From Lingula anatina (lineage: Eukaryota; Brachiopoda; Lingulata; Lingulida; Lingulidae): 42,219 bases of DNA. Location: NCBI RefSeq assembly GCF_001039355.2, contig NW_019775601.1, positions 7,053-49,271 on the forward strand. The letters run 5' to 3'. The notes below the pieces were generated by a model, which did not search any database, was not told the DNA's origin, and worked only from the letters and a program-made list of their open reading frames with translations. This document shows positions 9,412 to 21,019 of the stretch, one piece after another (position 1 is the first letter of the stretch; each line of letters opens with the position of its first letter). Position numbers and translations under genes: made by a program.

Positions 9412-11288
9412 TCAATTGAAATTCATTGTTTTCGTTATTATTTCTGCGGGAACTTGGTCACAGGAGGGATCACGGCAATTTTGTTGTTCGATTGTTATAT
9501 TTTTGTTTTTCTTCTTTTTTTTTTTATTTTTGGATTTTTGTTCACTTGCAGTTTGGTGAGTTGCCGTCGGTTCCTGTATATTCGTGTCACTAACCCGTGA
9601 ATGCATGTCAGATGTAGGGCCTGTGGAACTGGGGAACTCGTCCTCCCCCTCAGCAACGCGACGTTCTTGTAGTGGAGTGCTGAGTGATGAAAGGCGGGGT
9701 TTAGGATGATGAGGTGCTGGCTCTCCATCTGCGTCTGACCAAGATGCCGTGGTGTTCGGCTCTACAGGCAAGGCTTGGGGTAAGGGTTCTATCAGAGTGG
9801 TGTCGTGCGTCGGATGTGCCGAGCCCGCATCTTTTAGATCATATGAAGCATTTACTGGCGCTGCATCCGCCTCGACAGCGTAGTCAAAATTGTGAAACAA
9901 GGTTTTTGAGGGAGGATGGTAAGGCTTCACATTTTTCGAAGCTTTGTTGTTTGCATCCAACAAAGGTACCGTGCTGTTCGGATCTACGGATACACCTGGT
10001 ACGGATAAGGATTCTATTGAAGTGGTGTCGTCTGCAGTGCCTGCATCTTTCAGATTATCTGGAGCATTTACTTGATTAGTTTGGTTGGAGTAGTCAACAT
10101 TATTTGGCACTGAGTTTTGGGGAATGTCATCAGGCTTTAAAATGCCAGAAGGTGCGCCTCCGCCTTCTACTTCAACGAACAGAACGTTAGTTGCTGATTG
10201 CTGATTTGTGCCTGGAGACATTCTTTTCCCGTGAGCAGGCAAACCTGACATGGTCGAGTTACTTTCCTCTGGATTGGTTTTAGCAGCAAGATCCCTAGAG
10301 CTTAAAATGTTTTCCTCCACCTCAGTAAGTTCATTGACATGGTTCACGTGCTTAATCCCAGTTTGTTGAACATCACTCTGCTGTTTAATCGGTGCCATGT
10401 TATAAACAACTCGTAATGGCGGTAATGGTTTCACGGGATCTGAAACGTTCTGTGAAGTTTGGGGCGCCGACTTGTCATTTGCGGCCAACTCAGAAGCTGT
10501 GTTGTTCGGATCTTTGGGTTGCAGTGACTTTATCGGGTTTGTTCCGTAGGTCGGATGTGTTGCACCTGAATGCGAGGTTTCAGCGTGAAGTGGGAAGTCA
10601 AGCAACGAAGCATCTTTCTTGTCAGATGTATTACAGAATGAAGGCGACGCCTCATCGATGACCTGCCTAGTCTCAGAATCACCTGCAGAAGGAGGTATCG
10701 CTCTTCCATTCTCCACTCCAACATTGTTATCCACGCTATCAGTTTCACAGTCACCGTTTCTATTTTCAGAGGTTCCTGAACCAGCATTATCACCACTATT
10801 ATTAAAAGGGTGAACTCTGTTCTTGCCAAATTTCAACGAAGACGCTGCTGTCGCAATGTACAGGATAAGAGTCCAAAACCGGTGCCAAAGCATACAAATA
10901 AACTGTATGATTGTCACCAGAATGAATAAACTGAGAAACAAAAGGCTCAAGATATCCGATTTCTGTTCGTAGCCGTTGTGGTCATGCCAACGAATAAATA
11001 TATCAGTTTGATTTTGGACGAGGATCGTAAAAGTTATCCAGACAGCGTTGCAGAAGAGAACAAATATCATGGAATTGTTGCGTAGTGTTTTCAAATCTTT
11101 CTTCAGTATTTCTTCATCTGCGTTTTTGTCTATTGGTTCAAGACGGAATTTTATCAGATGCATCCAGAAAGTGTTCTCGTAATTGTTTTGCTCTTGTAAG
11201 TTAAATGTTTTTATGGCTTCTTTTTCCCAGTTATACTTATTGAAGGCACTGGTCCAGGTGTAATCCTCGAATAGCAATCCACGGATTC
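9412..11288 (-). CDS. Chitin synthase, last exon (C-terminal membrane pair and long tail)
   Basis: This exon encodes residues 1195-1819 of the joined model. The acceptor is ...TTGTTTTACAG before GAATCCGTGG, and GA completes a codon with the C that ends the previous exon (phase 1). It opens with the conserved animal chitin synthase segment: a soluble stretch with FRLEPIDKNADEEILKKD and LKTLRNN, then two membrane spans (about 1267-1287 and 1306-1343). After the LWHRFWTLILYI segment comes a tail of about 470 residues, rich in N, S, T, P, D, which is much longer than usual in the family and probably disordered. It contains diverged repeats at about 1436-1475, 1591-1659 and 1661-1729 (LKDAG...DTT...VDPNST type). 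From 1732 (TPLQERRVAEGEDEFPSSTG) to the lysine run and IEQQN near the end it repeats a block found in the preceding exon. The stop is TGA. Confidence 0.9.
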
Positions 11289-12497
11289 CTGTAAAACAAT
11301 AACAGCGATATAAAAGTGAAAATGTGAGCCACATATATTTAGATTAATATCGGAATAAATATATGACACGTTCCATTACTTTCACTGGTTTATGTCATTG
11401 TACCCTCTAACAGGGAAAGCCGTCAGCAGTTTATTAAAAGTAATATAAAACATTAATAAAAACGTTATGCAAAACGTGAGCGGTTGGGATAGTTAATTTA
11501 CGCTCTCATCTTTCACATGAAAAAAGATGAATATTTATTACAAGAGTTCAGGGTGGGAGGGGGAGCATATAAGGGCATAGCAACTACTATGTTAGGAAAT
11601 AACGATTTGAAAAAGAAAAGTCAAGTTGAGCCTTTCTACTGATATACTTTATCATGTTTCGTGACTATCTACAGTGTAGCTTGGTCGGTTAAGAAGATAT
11701 ATACCCCCTGCCCACACTTATTTTTACCTGTAAGGTTGGAAAGTCGGTATTCTGGCTCGGGAAATAAAATATCACTATCTCCACATCTGGTTTCTATCAA
11801 GCGCGTTCAGAGCTTCAGAGCTTAGGACAAACATATTGCTCCTCGGGCCAGGAAATCTGGAGAGGGGGGAGTAGAAGAACATGTCTTCTCAATATGGAAA
11901 GGTATATATTTTTGGTAATTTCCTTTGTAACATTTACGAACACTATAAAATACCCTTTCTCGAATTAATATCATGTTCACACATTTCTGTAAATATCCTG
12001 AATTTAAATACTAATTTTAAAAGTCAGGGAATTCGATTAATGACGAGAGAGAGAGAGAGAGAGGTTAAGACATTCTGTAAATGTCCCGAACTAGGGGAGA
12101 GTGTTATAAACTAAACACATCTTGGCAATAACCCGTAGCCAGTTAGCCTGCAGAGTGGTTTAGTTAATTATTATGATCAACATTATTGTTTATATTTTTT
12201 ATTAATATCAAACAATTTTACTGTTTGCAGGTATACCTGTTTGGAACCTGTACTCTGCGCCATATAATAGCAATGGTGCAAAGTAGTGATATTGTAAAAT
12301 CCTGCAATAAAATTTTCTTCAAATATCAAATTTTATTAGATAGTTGAATACAACATTAGTAATAGAACAGTAATAGAATTCAGTATAATGATACTGAATT
12401 GTTGTAAAGACATGTAGGAAGCAGGGTGATACAGCGCTCTGTTAGTATCATATTAACTTTTTTCTATTTTCATTTAAGTTTTATTTTATGAAATTTT

Positions 12498-12570
12498 CAC
12501 CGCGGTGAAAATTATTTCTACCGCAGTGAAAATAATTTACACCGCGGTGAAAATTATTTTCACCGCGGTG
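12498..12570. repeat. Four palindromic CACCGCGGTG sites at exact 21-bp spacing
   Basis: CACCGCGGTG occurs at 12498-12507, 12540-12549 and 12561-12570, with a one-arm variant TACCGCAGTG at 12519-12528. All starts are 21 bases apart, with AT-rich spacers (AAAATTATTT type). Each site is a perfect 10-base palindrome apart from the variant. A spacing near two helical turns would put all sites on one face of the DNA. Confidence 0.85.
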
Positions 12571-13114
12571 GTAATTCCTGGCCATCTCGGCCCGGGTGAT
12601 GAATAGGTAATGAGAACCTTACATTTGCCAGATGCCGTCACGGTGCATGCTATTGTTACATACACACAAGGTTGATGGATCTGTTCGTGGGGCCACTGCC
12701 GTTAACTTAAGATTCTCGAGTTTGTTCACTGCCCTGTGAAGCCATATTTTTATGGCCTGAGATGCCGTTTCCGTTACTTCGTGACATGGCCTGTCAAAAG
12801 CAAGTCTGCGCGCTCTATTCATCTTTCGATACTTCCACATTAATCAAGATACGGAGTATCAATTACAAGTGCCGGGAAGGGGGGGGGGCATGAAGGTAGT
12901 ATCCTTGCGACACAAGGTTACTCTGCAATTTATATCTTTCAATCTATGCTGTGAAATAATAGCCAGGTAGTCCGTTGATCTCGCGAATCAACCAAATGAC
13001 CGTTAGTTGAGTTGCTTAACTGCAAGTAATTTATCCCCTCCCCTCCCCCGAACGTCATACTGGCAGGTTTCCAAATGAAGACTAATACCGCAGAAAAAGT
13101 TTGGGGCACAAAAG

Positions 13115-13240
13115 AGAGTCAGCCAAGGACACGTTTGGGGAACACGTTAGAACACGTCATGATGGACATTTACAGGTGTAGGACCAGAACAGAGCCTCTG
13201 GTAAACAGTTTAGAACCAAGGAACCGAACTTGATTTGAGG
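13115..13240 (+). repeat. Dispersed repeat, copy A
   Basis: Runs from GAGAGTCAGCCAAGGACACG to AACCGAACTTGATTTGAGG and aligns along its length, at roughly 80 percent by eye, with 34012-34137 on the same strand. Family not identified. Harbinger copy 1 begins a few bases after it ends. Confidence 0.7.
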
Positions 13241-13822
13241 ACCCTGGCCCCGTATGCACAAAAAATCCTTATCTTAAGTGAAAAATTCTCCTTAACTTCA
13301 TAAGAAAATTCTTAGCTGAGGAAACCCCTTAAGTAGTATGCACAAAGTACCTTAAGAATTCCCTAAGCCAAGAATTTTCTCAAATAATAGGAATTTACTC
13401 AACTCTGTTGGATTTCTCTTATGTGTTGAGCTATGTTTAGCCTGTGCATTGACCAATAGAATTACCTGTTGCAATAGCTCACACTGGGGAATCCCTGGGG
13501 AATCCATGTTTGAAGGAATCCTTATTTTTTAATTATTAGAAGAGTTGATATATCAATCGTGTAGGCCAAGAAGTTGTAACTTCTTGTGTAGGCCTAGTAT
13601 TCTTCATACTCTGACAGAAAAAAAGGCATGTCATCCAATCCCCAATATTGACCCCACGTATGCACATATTAAATACCTATGTTAATTGTATAAGCATTGA
13701 TGCGTGAGATTCCATGTTATCAGGTGGTTTACGGGGATTTCATAAGCAACATGTCATAAAAAGTGCCCACTCAAAAATTTTTACTTTAGATATCCCTTAA
13801 CAGAACGACAAATTACAAATGT

Positions 13823-13992
13823 AATTGCCAGAAGGTCCGTAATGAAAAGTATCCCCGCTCTATCAAAACGATATCGCTGGTAAATCTCATGATCTGGGTA
13901 AAAATCCAAAGGATTTTCGCGGTCCCGAAATATTCTTGGTCTTGTGACTGCCCTTTCCAGTTCATCCACTTCTTCACGATAAACAGCAATAA
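13823..13992 (-). pseudogene. PIF/Harbinger transposase N-terminal fragment
   Basis: The minus strand reads VYREEVDELERAVTRPRIFR followed by DRENPLDFYPDHEIYQRYRF and FDRAGILFITDLLA. This is the N-terminal region of HARBI1-like nucleases. The reading breaks off at 13823, where copy 2 continues (an internal deletion here), and upstream at 13993, where a MITE interrupts it. The first codons lie beyond the MITE near 15107-15116. Confidence 0.8.
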
Positions 13993-14428
13993 CCCAGCAG
14001 GCATAGTTGCTTTGGATCAACGTTGAAAACAGGTTGATACATTGAATTACCGTTATCTACCTAAATTCAACGTAAAATCAACGTTGATCCAGCCACGTCA
14101 AAACACCGTCATAATGTGACGTTGACTCAACCTTGCAGACATGGATTATATTTTAAAATATTAATTGTTGAAAACGTGATACTTTGTTTATTAATACTGT
14201 AACTAACTTTATCAAAATAATCAAAAAAGTGTTAAAAGTAAAAGTGACAGTTGTTTTGTGTCTTTAGTGAACTAGTGAATTTTTGTTAACTTGTTATTCA
14301 GAATTCCTTGCAAGGTCTGCTAACACTAGGATGAATAAGTTGCTGTAAATGTGATGGAGTGAATTAATAATGTTAACAGTTCTTGGTAACCTGTTATACA
14401 TAGACAGGTTGAGGTGACTGTGACTTTG

Positions 14429-14430
<2 letters not shown>

Positions 14431-14489
<59 letters not shown>
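14431..14489. repeat. (TA)n microsatellite at the edge of the assembly gap
   Basis: At least 29 AT units run straight into the run of N. The array length is unknown and it probably caused the gap. Confidence 0.95.
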
Positions 14490-14902
14490 NNNNNNNNNNN
14501 NNNNNNNNNNNNNNNNNNNNNNNNNNNNNNNNNNNNNNNNNNNNNNNNNNNNNNNNNNNNNNNNNNNNNNNNNNNNNNNNNNNNNNNNNNNNNNNNNNNN
14601 NNNNNNNNNNNNNNNNNNNNNNNNNNNNNNNNNNNNNNNNNNNNNNNNNNNNNNNNNNNNNNNNNNNNNNNNNNNNNNNNNNNNNNNNNNNNNNNNNNNN
14701 NNNNNNNNNNNNNNNNNNNNNNNNNNNNNNNNNNNNNNNNNNNNNNNNNNNNNNNNNNNNNNNNNNNNNNNNNNNNNNNNNNNNNNNNNNNNNNNNNNNN
14801 NNNNNNNNNNNNNNNNNNNNNNNNNNNNNNNNNNNNNNNNNNNNNNNNNNNNNNNNNNNNNNNNNNNNNNNNNNNNNNNNNNNNNNNNNNNNNNNNNNNN
14901 NN
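14490..14902. other. Assembly gap (413 N)
   Basis: Unresolved bases; nothing can be said about the content. It lies inside the nested MITE. Confidence 1.
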
Positions 14903-15887
14903 CCCTACCCTCAGGTCATTTCAATGTCTTTTCATGCAAGAATGTTGTCTAACAACTGGGGTTGATACAATGTTGTTATCTGACGTTGATACAACGTTGT
15001 TATCTGAGGTTGAGTCAACTTTCAAATCCAATGTTTATCCAACGTCTTATCAACATTATGGTTCAACGTTGTTTCAATGTTAAAACAACATATTTTGCCC
15101 GCTGGGAATAAGAGCCATAGAGAAATAATGTTGCTGCACAGCTTTGACTAGCATAAATGAATGCCACTGTGTTGTACAGTCACTGAATCTAAGGACAAAA
15201 TTTCCACTTAAGAGACCCAATGAGGTACCTTAAAGTTAAGGAGATATTTGGGGAAATTCTCATCTTAAGATGCTTTATGCATACCACTTATGTTAAGGAT
15301 GATCACTTAAGGAAATTCTTACAGAAATTCTTAAAAAAATATACTTAAGATGTTTTGTACATACGGGGCCAGAAGAGAGGCTTAACACACGTAGACCTTC
15401 AAAGATGTAATAATCCCTTTAAACTTTTGGACTTCACACACATACTTTTTTGGTCATCTCAGGGATCATTTACGGCACACACAAAAAAATGCTCTTCGTT
15501 GCAAATTTTGATGGTTGAAGAAACGGGTTGTTGTGCATTACAATTTTCAACTCCAGATCAAAGTATATCTCATGCATAAGAATTATCAAACACAAGCTGA
15601 AATAATTTTCGCACTAGCTTACGGCCAACCTGGTCGAAGGCCTTCATCAGACTAATGTGAGTAGATCCAACTACCAAGCTAAAGAACATTTTTGCTCAAA
15701 GTATATCTCCCATACACGTGAACTATACAAATCGTTCAAGAAATTAAGATAGTTAGTGATGATTTACGCATTTATGTATTATTATTATTATTTGTTATTT
15801 GTATTGTACATACTTGGTTCTATTAATATTTTGGATGTATTTTTCTACCATCTGTCTCAAATGCATTTTACGGAGATATATACTTAC

Positions 15888-17147
15888 GTGTCCATCTTTG
15901 TAGTGCATGTTTGTTTTCATTGTTGGTGGGATCGCAGCCATTTTGTTGTTCCTCCGTTGTACTGCTGTTTTGGGAAGTTGCCGCCGGTCCCGTTGCTTTG
16001 GGTGTTTCAAGTTGCAAAACATTTTGTGAAACTGCACTTTTGTTTGATTCACATTGATTGTTTTCGTTTTTTATTTCAGTCGGAGCTTGCTCATTATTTT
16101 GTTGTTCTATCACTGTATTGTTTTCATTCTTTTTTATCTTTGACCCACTTAGTTCTTGGGGATTTGCCGCCATATTCGAGTTACTAGCCCCTGAAAGCAT
16201 CTGTTTATCTACTGTCATGGCAGTTGTAGGACCTGAAGATTTTGGGCACTCTTCATCTCCCTCAGTAACGCGCCGTTCTTGCAGTGGCAAAAATAAACTT
16301 TCCCTTTGGGTAATGTTTTTGTTGTGGCTTTCGTCGTTTTTTCTTCGACATATACAGCCAAAAAACGAACCGCAGTTAAATTCATCTTCACTGCCTTTAG
16401 TAACTTTCCTAGCAGTACTGTCTCCTTCATTATCATGCACATGCTTTGGGGCTTCTCTTGTTCCCCATGACACGTCGTTGAGATTGGAAAGTGAATAAAT
16501 TGCTAAAAACACGTACATGGATGGGACGGCTATGAAGTAAAAAAGGCCGTACAAAACACAGTATAGCTCTTTTGGGTGTAGAAGTGCCGTTGTAACAAAA
16601 ACTGCTACCAGGGTCAAAAAGATAATGGATGACATACTCCCAATGTTTGTACCTACTTCAACTATTATCCCAACGAGTGTGGCTATCATGAGAAGTGCAT
16701 AAATGCCGCTGAGAATCGTTGCTACTTTCAGCTGTACATTTTTTGTTTGTGTGAACGAGACCCAGATGTAAAATATAATCGGGAGGATGATGATTCCGTT
16801 TGCTACAAATGATCCTGCAGTGTCATTGCTCAGGCTTGGTATCAGCAGGGTAGTAATAGAGGTTGAAATTGCCATTAGAACTGTTGCAGGGCCAAGCAAA
16901 GATGATACTAGAAGAAGAGCTTGGTACACGATAAAACCAAACGATATGTTATCGTTTATTGTGGACGTTTGCCAGCCGTTTGATATCAAGTCGTACAAGT
17001 TGGCAATGGTTGACACACTCCAGCGTCGCCGTTGGTTGTAGAATTCTGAGAAGGTTTCCGGCGCATAGGTCCAAGCATCAGAGGCCGCACAGTATTTTAT
17101 GCTCCGGCCGTTTTGAAGCAAGAGGGTACACAACCAACGATCTTCTC
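15888..17147 (-). CDS. Chitin synthase exon: EDRW, QRRRW, five-span membrane cluster, cytoplasmic loop
   Basis: Encodes residues 775-1195 of the joined model. The acceptor TTTCAAAG precedes GAGAAGATCG; GA joins the G of the previous exon to give G-E-D. The EDRW motif (776-779) and QRRRW (813-817) are the acceptor-site and product-binding signatures of processive chitin synthases. Then follow about five membrane segments (about 840-995), which in this family build the chitin channel, and SWGTRE (1001-1006). The rest (1010-1195) is a charged, low-complexity cytoplasmic segment with LPLQERRVTEGDEECPKSSG at 1061 and IEQQN at about 1121, a block repeated at the C-terminus. The donor is CAC|GTAAGTATA at 15888. 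Reading through the donor gives five more residues and a stop at 15868. Confidence 0.95.
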
Positions 17148-17704
17148 CTTTGAAATGAAAGAAACGGCATTTTATTTATTTGATATTAGTTTGAATATGT
17201 TCTATATGTAATGCAAGTTTTTAAAACATTGATACCAACTCTTGAATATTGGAAAAATAATTATATTCTGATATACATATCACTGCGAATTGTTCAATTC
17301 CAACTTTAGTTTTGGTTCTAACTTTTTGGACGTTACTCTACCATGTACTCTAATTATTGCAATTGGCTCCACGTGCATCACAGCTTATGATGTTGTGCAC
17401 TACTTTGTTGCTCAAATTTGTTGTCACACTTTGTGAAATGTATGGATTTTGTACCAAAGGTCACCTTTTCTTTATCGAACAGTTGCATCATTGCAGCTAC
17501 TAAATTTCTAACCAATGAACATGCAACAGAACCAAACAACACATCTATATTGCACAACTCCTGTGGGTTAAATGGGGCTTTCAATAAGCTCTTTTGAATA
17601 TCTGTTAAAACAAAACCGCTCATAATTATCCATGGAAAGTTACAATCAACTCCACGCACATCTCTTTATTAAGACTATAGCACACAATTATTAATACATG
17701 TATC

Positions 17705-18060
17705 AAAGGAGGTATGACCCCACGTTTACGACAAGGCCCCTTACGCGACAGGGTATGCTGTTCACTAGTGCCTCCAATCTTTGCTGGGGGATTCTGTTCC
17801 ACTGCAGGGTCAAATATTGTCTCGTCTGTTGTTAATTTTCTGAGCGGGGGATTCATCTGAATACAGCATTCTCCAATCCGTCCCCCAAATGTGTAATTTG
17901 GTTAATATCAGGCCCTTTGGCAGGTTGGTTTGTTAACGGAATGTTGCTTTTGTTTATGAAAGTCCACATTAGTACCAGGCGGATATAGGGTTTAGGAAAC
18001 ATTGTCAAAGTGAGATTTGTCCTGGAATATTGCACTTGCAAATGGGATCGAATGGTCTAT
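17705..18060 (-). pseudogene. Tc1/mariner transposase relic (C-terminal part)
   Basis: The minus strand, across frameshifts, gives QPAKGPDINQITHLGDGL (17853-17945) and, further on, QWNRIPQQRLEALVNSIP followed by CRVRGLVV (17705-17780). These correspond to the WP-x-SPDLNPIEHLWD block and the C-terminal IP...LV.SM.RR block of Tc1 transposases. The last catalytic acidic residue (E of NPIEH) is replaced by T, and stops separate the pieces. It is dead. No terminal repeats were found. Confidence 0.65.
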
Positions 18061-21019
18061 GCCCTACGTCACGACGCTTTCTTCCATAAAACCAACCAAT
18101 GAAATGGAAAGCACCACAAACATGAACAGAACTGCATCCTACAGCCTCTATTTCCTGTAAATTTACAGGTACATGTACTTGTAATGTCATTCTTTGCTAG
18201 TGGTGCACTGCTGGGGGGCCATAACAAGAATGTAATTTAAATTTAGATAGCCAACCAAATTCTCATGACATCGTTGTGTATGTTTCAATAACAAATCAAA
18301 GAAGCTGCATGAGCAAGGAGGATGCTGTTATTAAAGCAAAATAAGAGAAAAAGCAGAAAATATATCGAAATTACCCTCAAAATGGCGTCCTTTTTTTGTG
18401 GAATTTCGACCCTACCTCTATTTAGGAACAGTTTGTTTAAGGTTTGAATGGATTATTGAAGCAACAAATACACCTACTGCAAGAAGATATAATAAACAGA
18501 ATGTGCAAATGGTTATTTAAATAAAAATTTATTTGAAGTCACTGAAAAATGATCACAAAATTAGCGTAACTTACGTTACATGCGGTGTCCCACCCCAATG
18601 AAAATTTCATCTAATCCTATCTTTCCGTATTAAAACTCTTTAATCGTCCAAAGTAGTCTGTCGGTTAGTTTGTGTCACGAAGTCCATGATGATATCAGTT
18701 TTCTTAAGAATTTCACATTTCTTGCTCAACAAGGTCGATTTTGCTACACCGCGTCCCAATGTAACGTTCGGTACGCTGAAACTTCAGAGATCGATTTTTA
18801 TCAGACGACTTTAAAATGCCGCGTGAAAATTATACATCGATAGCGATCTTCTTCCATACTCACTAACTGATGACGTCTTACACACGAATGTCTTCTTTTG
18901 GACACTGGAAAACCAGCTCAAACTGGCGCGTGTCCCATTCTGATAACATGTAATGCAGTGACGCTTTCGAGATCGGATGCAGGGCACAGGTGTAATTCCT
19001 TCGATTTAACCGCCACAGGGCTGTTTATAGGAATCTTCTTTGTATGAAGGTGAGAAATATTGAGTTTCGTTTAATTTTTCTTCAATTGTTTCAACATATA
19101 TGTGTACCGATTGATTATTACAATTCGATAAGTAGGGCGACTTTGTCTGAACTTTCTTTTTGCGTCTGTGTCACATGGCGGACTAAAGTTTATATTGAAC
19201 ATGGTAACGCGGTGACACCGTATTCATGTTCTCTTGTTCTCGCAAACTCAATAATCGAAATTGAATGACGTTTTTTTTAGTTCTGTCTTAAATTAAGCTG
19301 CTACACTGTATTCAGTGCGTTTAAAATTTAACCGTCTGTAAAATCAGCAATAATGGACTACTTGCAATACTAACGTACAGTCTACAGAGACGCAATGAAG
19401 CAACGAAAATGGGTGAAGAAAATGTGTCCCAGTAATGCGTGTTTGCCACTCATAATGCACTGTACTTTGTTTGAATAGGAAATTAACTGTTTGTAATCTT
19501 AGGTTACCCATTGTTCGTTATCAGAGTAAACTTTGTATGATTTTTTTTTCAGAATCCCAAGAGTGGATGCCTTGGTGAGCACAGTGCAGATATCACCAGT
19601 GGTCCATAGATGTCAGAAAAAATGTTATAATACTGAACTTTGTGTTACACTGGACTTCATTTTGTTAAATTTTGTATTTAACTGAACTTTATTGTGTTAA
19701 AATAATAAAAAATAATAATAATTCTGATAGAAAAACTACAAACTGGAACATGCTTTAGATCAATTTTGTTCAGTGTGTTCTTATGTAACAGAGTTACAGT
19801 AAACAAAATATGGTGCATTATTCATCTGTGTTTGTCAATTCCAATTTAAAAGCATGTGAGAGTGATGTCCCCCTCGTGATTGAAGTGTGTGTGGATAATA
19901 GCAAAAATATTGCTATTATTTACATGATTAAAAGTTTTTGTTTCCGCGTCTCTAACGTTACCGAGTCCGCATATTCACCATTTTTATTAATTATGGAATG
20001 TGGATTGAATTCTTCAAAACCAGTTTTAAAGCACTGAGACAACATCCCCTTATGATTTAAACAAAAACTGAAAACATTCCATTAGACTTTCATTAGTTTG
20101 TGCAAAATATGTTACCCAGGGTAATGCGTCTTGGATTTGGTGGGTATAGCTGTTCAACTCTCCTGTGTGTCCTGAAAAGGGCATCTGCTGTTTCCCTTTT
20201 AATGAAATGATAAACTGTGATGGTGTAGCTATCACGCTGCAAAATTACAGCTTCCCAGAGAAAGTTTGAAATTTTCGGTCAAATTCAACATTTTGTAACC
20301 ACTAAAGATAAAAATTTCACAAAAATTGTCCAACAGATATAGAAGCCAATTATACTGCTTTTCCAACTCAGGCTGCATTTTAGTCCTTTGTTTCTTTCTT
20401 GTAAGTTTAAGAAGAGTAAGTGACATGCTTTTATCTTTAATTGTTACTATGAAATGCCCAAATACTGTAGGGTTAATGACCATCAATTTTTAAAAATTAA
20501 ATAAAAATATCATGAATATTCACAATATGTGACCAGCAAAGGTCTTCAAGCTCATGAATGTCAAAGTCACACCTGGAAAATGTCGATATGTGCACGTGAA
20601 ATGTTTAATTTTAACCATAAATTATATAATTTCCAGAAATGTTAACTAATATAATATAACAGGTTTTCCAATTGAAGCTATATCTTAGTCCTATGTTACT
20701 TTTCTGTACGTTTGAGTAAGAGGCATGATTTTCCTTTAATGGCCACTATAGGGTTTTCTTCAATTTTACCTAATGCTACATAATGCTTAACAGCATAATG
20801 GCCATCAATGATTTTTCACCTATCGTTTTATCGGTGAAAGTCCATGGCGACGACGGCGACAACAGACGCAGGTGACGGCTATATGCATAAAGACACATAT
20901 TTGTCTGTACAAGAATGAAAAGCAATGCCCGCCAGGAATTTATCGTATCACAACATAACATTTATTATTTACAAAATTCGACTCTCTATGCACCTACTTA
21001 GTAACAATTATGACTTGTA

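Larger units (their letters stand above)
13993..15106. mobile_element. Nested MITE with CAACGTTG-rich ends (contains the assembly gap)
   Basis: It begins CCCAGCAGGCA and ends, in reverse complement, CCCAGCGGGCA. Comparison with copy 2 shows the uninterrupted site, so the insertion is certain. The flanks read AATAA on both sides; given the ATA-rich site the duplication may be 2 or 5 bases. Both subterminal regions are packed with CAACGTTG/CAACGTTGA and relatives (14020-14130, 14960-15090), typical of non-autonomous DNA transposons whose subterminal motifs bind transposase. The superfamily is not certain. Confidence 0.75.
13246..15370 (-). mobile_element. PIF/Harbinger element copy 1 (decayed, split by a MITE)
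   Basis: The left end GGCCCCGTATGCACAAAA (13246) and the right end in reverse complement, GGCCCCGTATGTACAAAA (15370), form terminal inverted repeats. Longer subterminal blocks (TTAAG/CTTAAG-rich) are also inverted. The same ends bound copy 2 at 25841-27135. A three-base target duplication is not evident. Inside are an N-terminal transposase fragment on the minus strand and a nested 1.1-kb insertion. The DDE catalytic part is missing, so it cannot move by itself. Confidence 0.8.
11289..15887 (-). other. Intron between the last two chitin synthase exons (4.6 kb)
   Basis: On the minus strand the donor is GTAAGTATA (from 15887) and the acceptor is TTTTACAG (ending 11289). The intron contains the array of 21-bp palindromes (12498-12570), a dispersed repeat (13115-13240) and Harbinger copy 1 (13246-15370). 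Nothing recognised at 11340-12490 or 12600-13110. Confidence 0.85.

Noticed and set aside
9714-10829. Plus-strand and alternate-frame open readings over the last chitin synthase exon
   Set aside because: They are shadows of the long repetitive coding tail on the minus strand.
14414-14965. 183-codon open frame
   Set aside because: It consists of a TA microsatellite and the run of N.
17378-17659. 93-codon minus-strand frame beside the Tc1 relic
   Set aside because: No recognisable domain, no splice-site support and no repeat relation found; probably chance in an intron.
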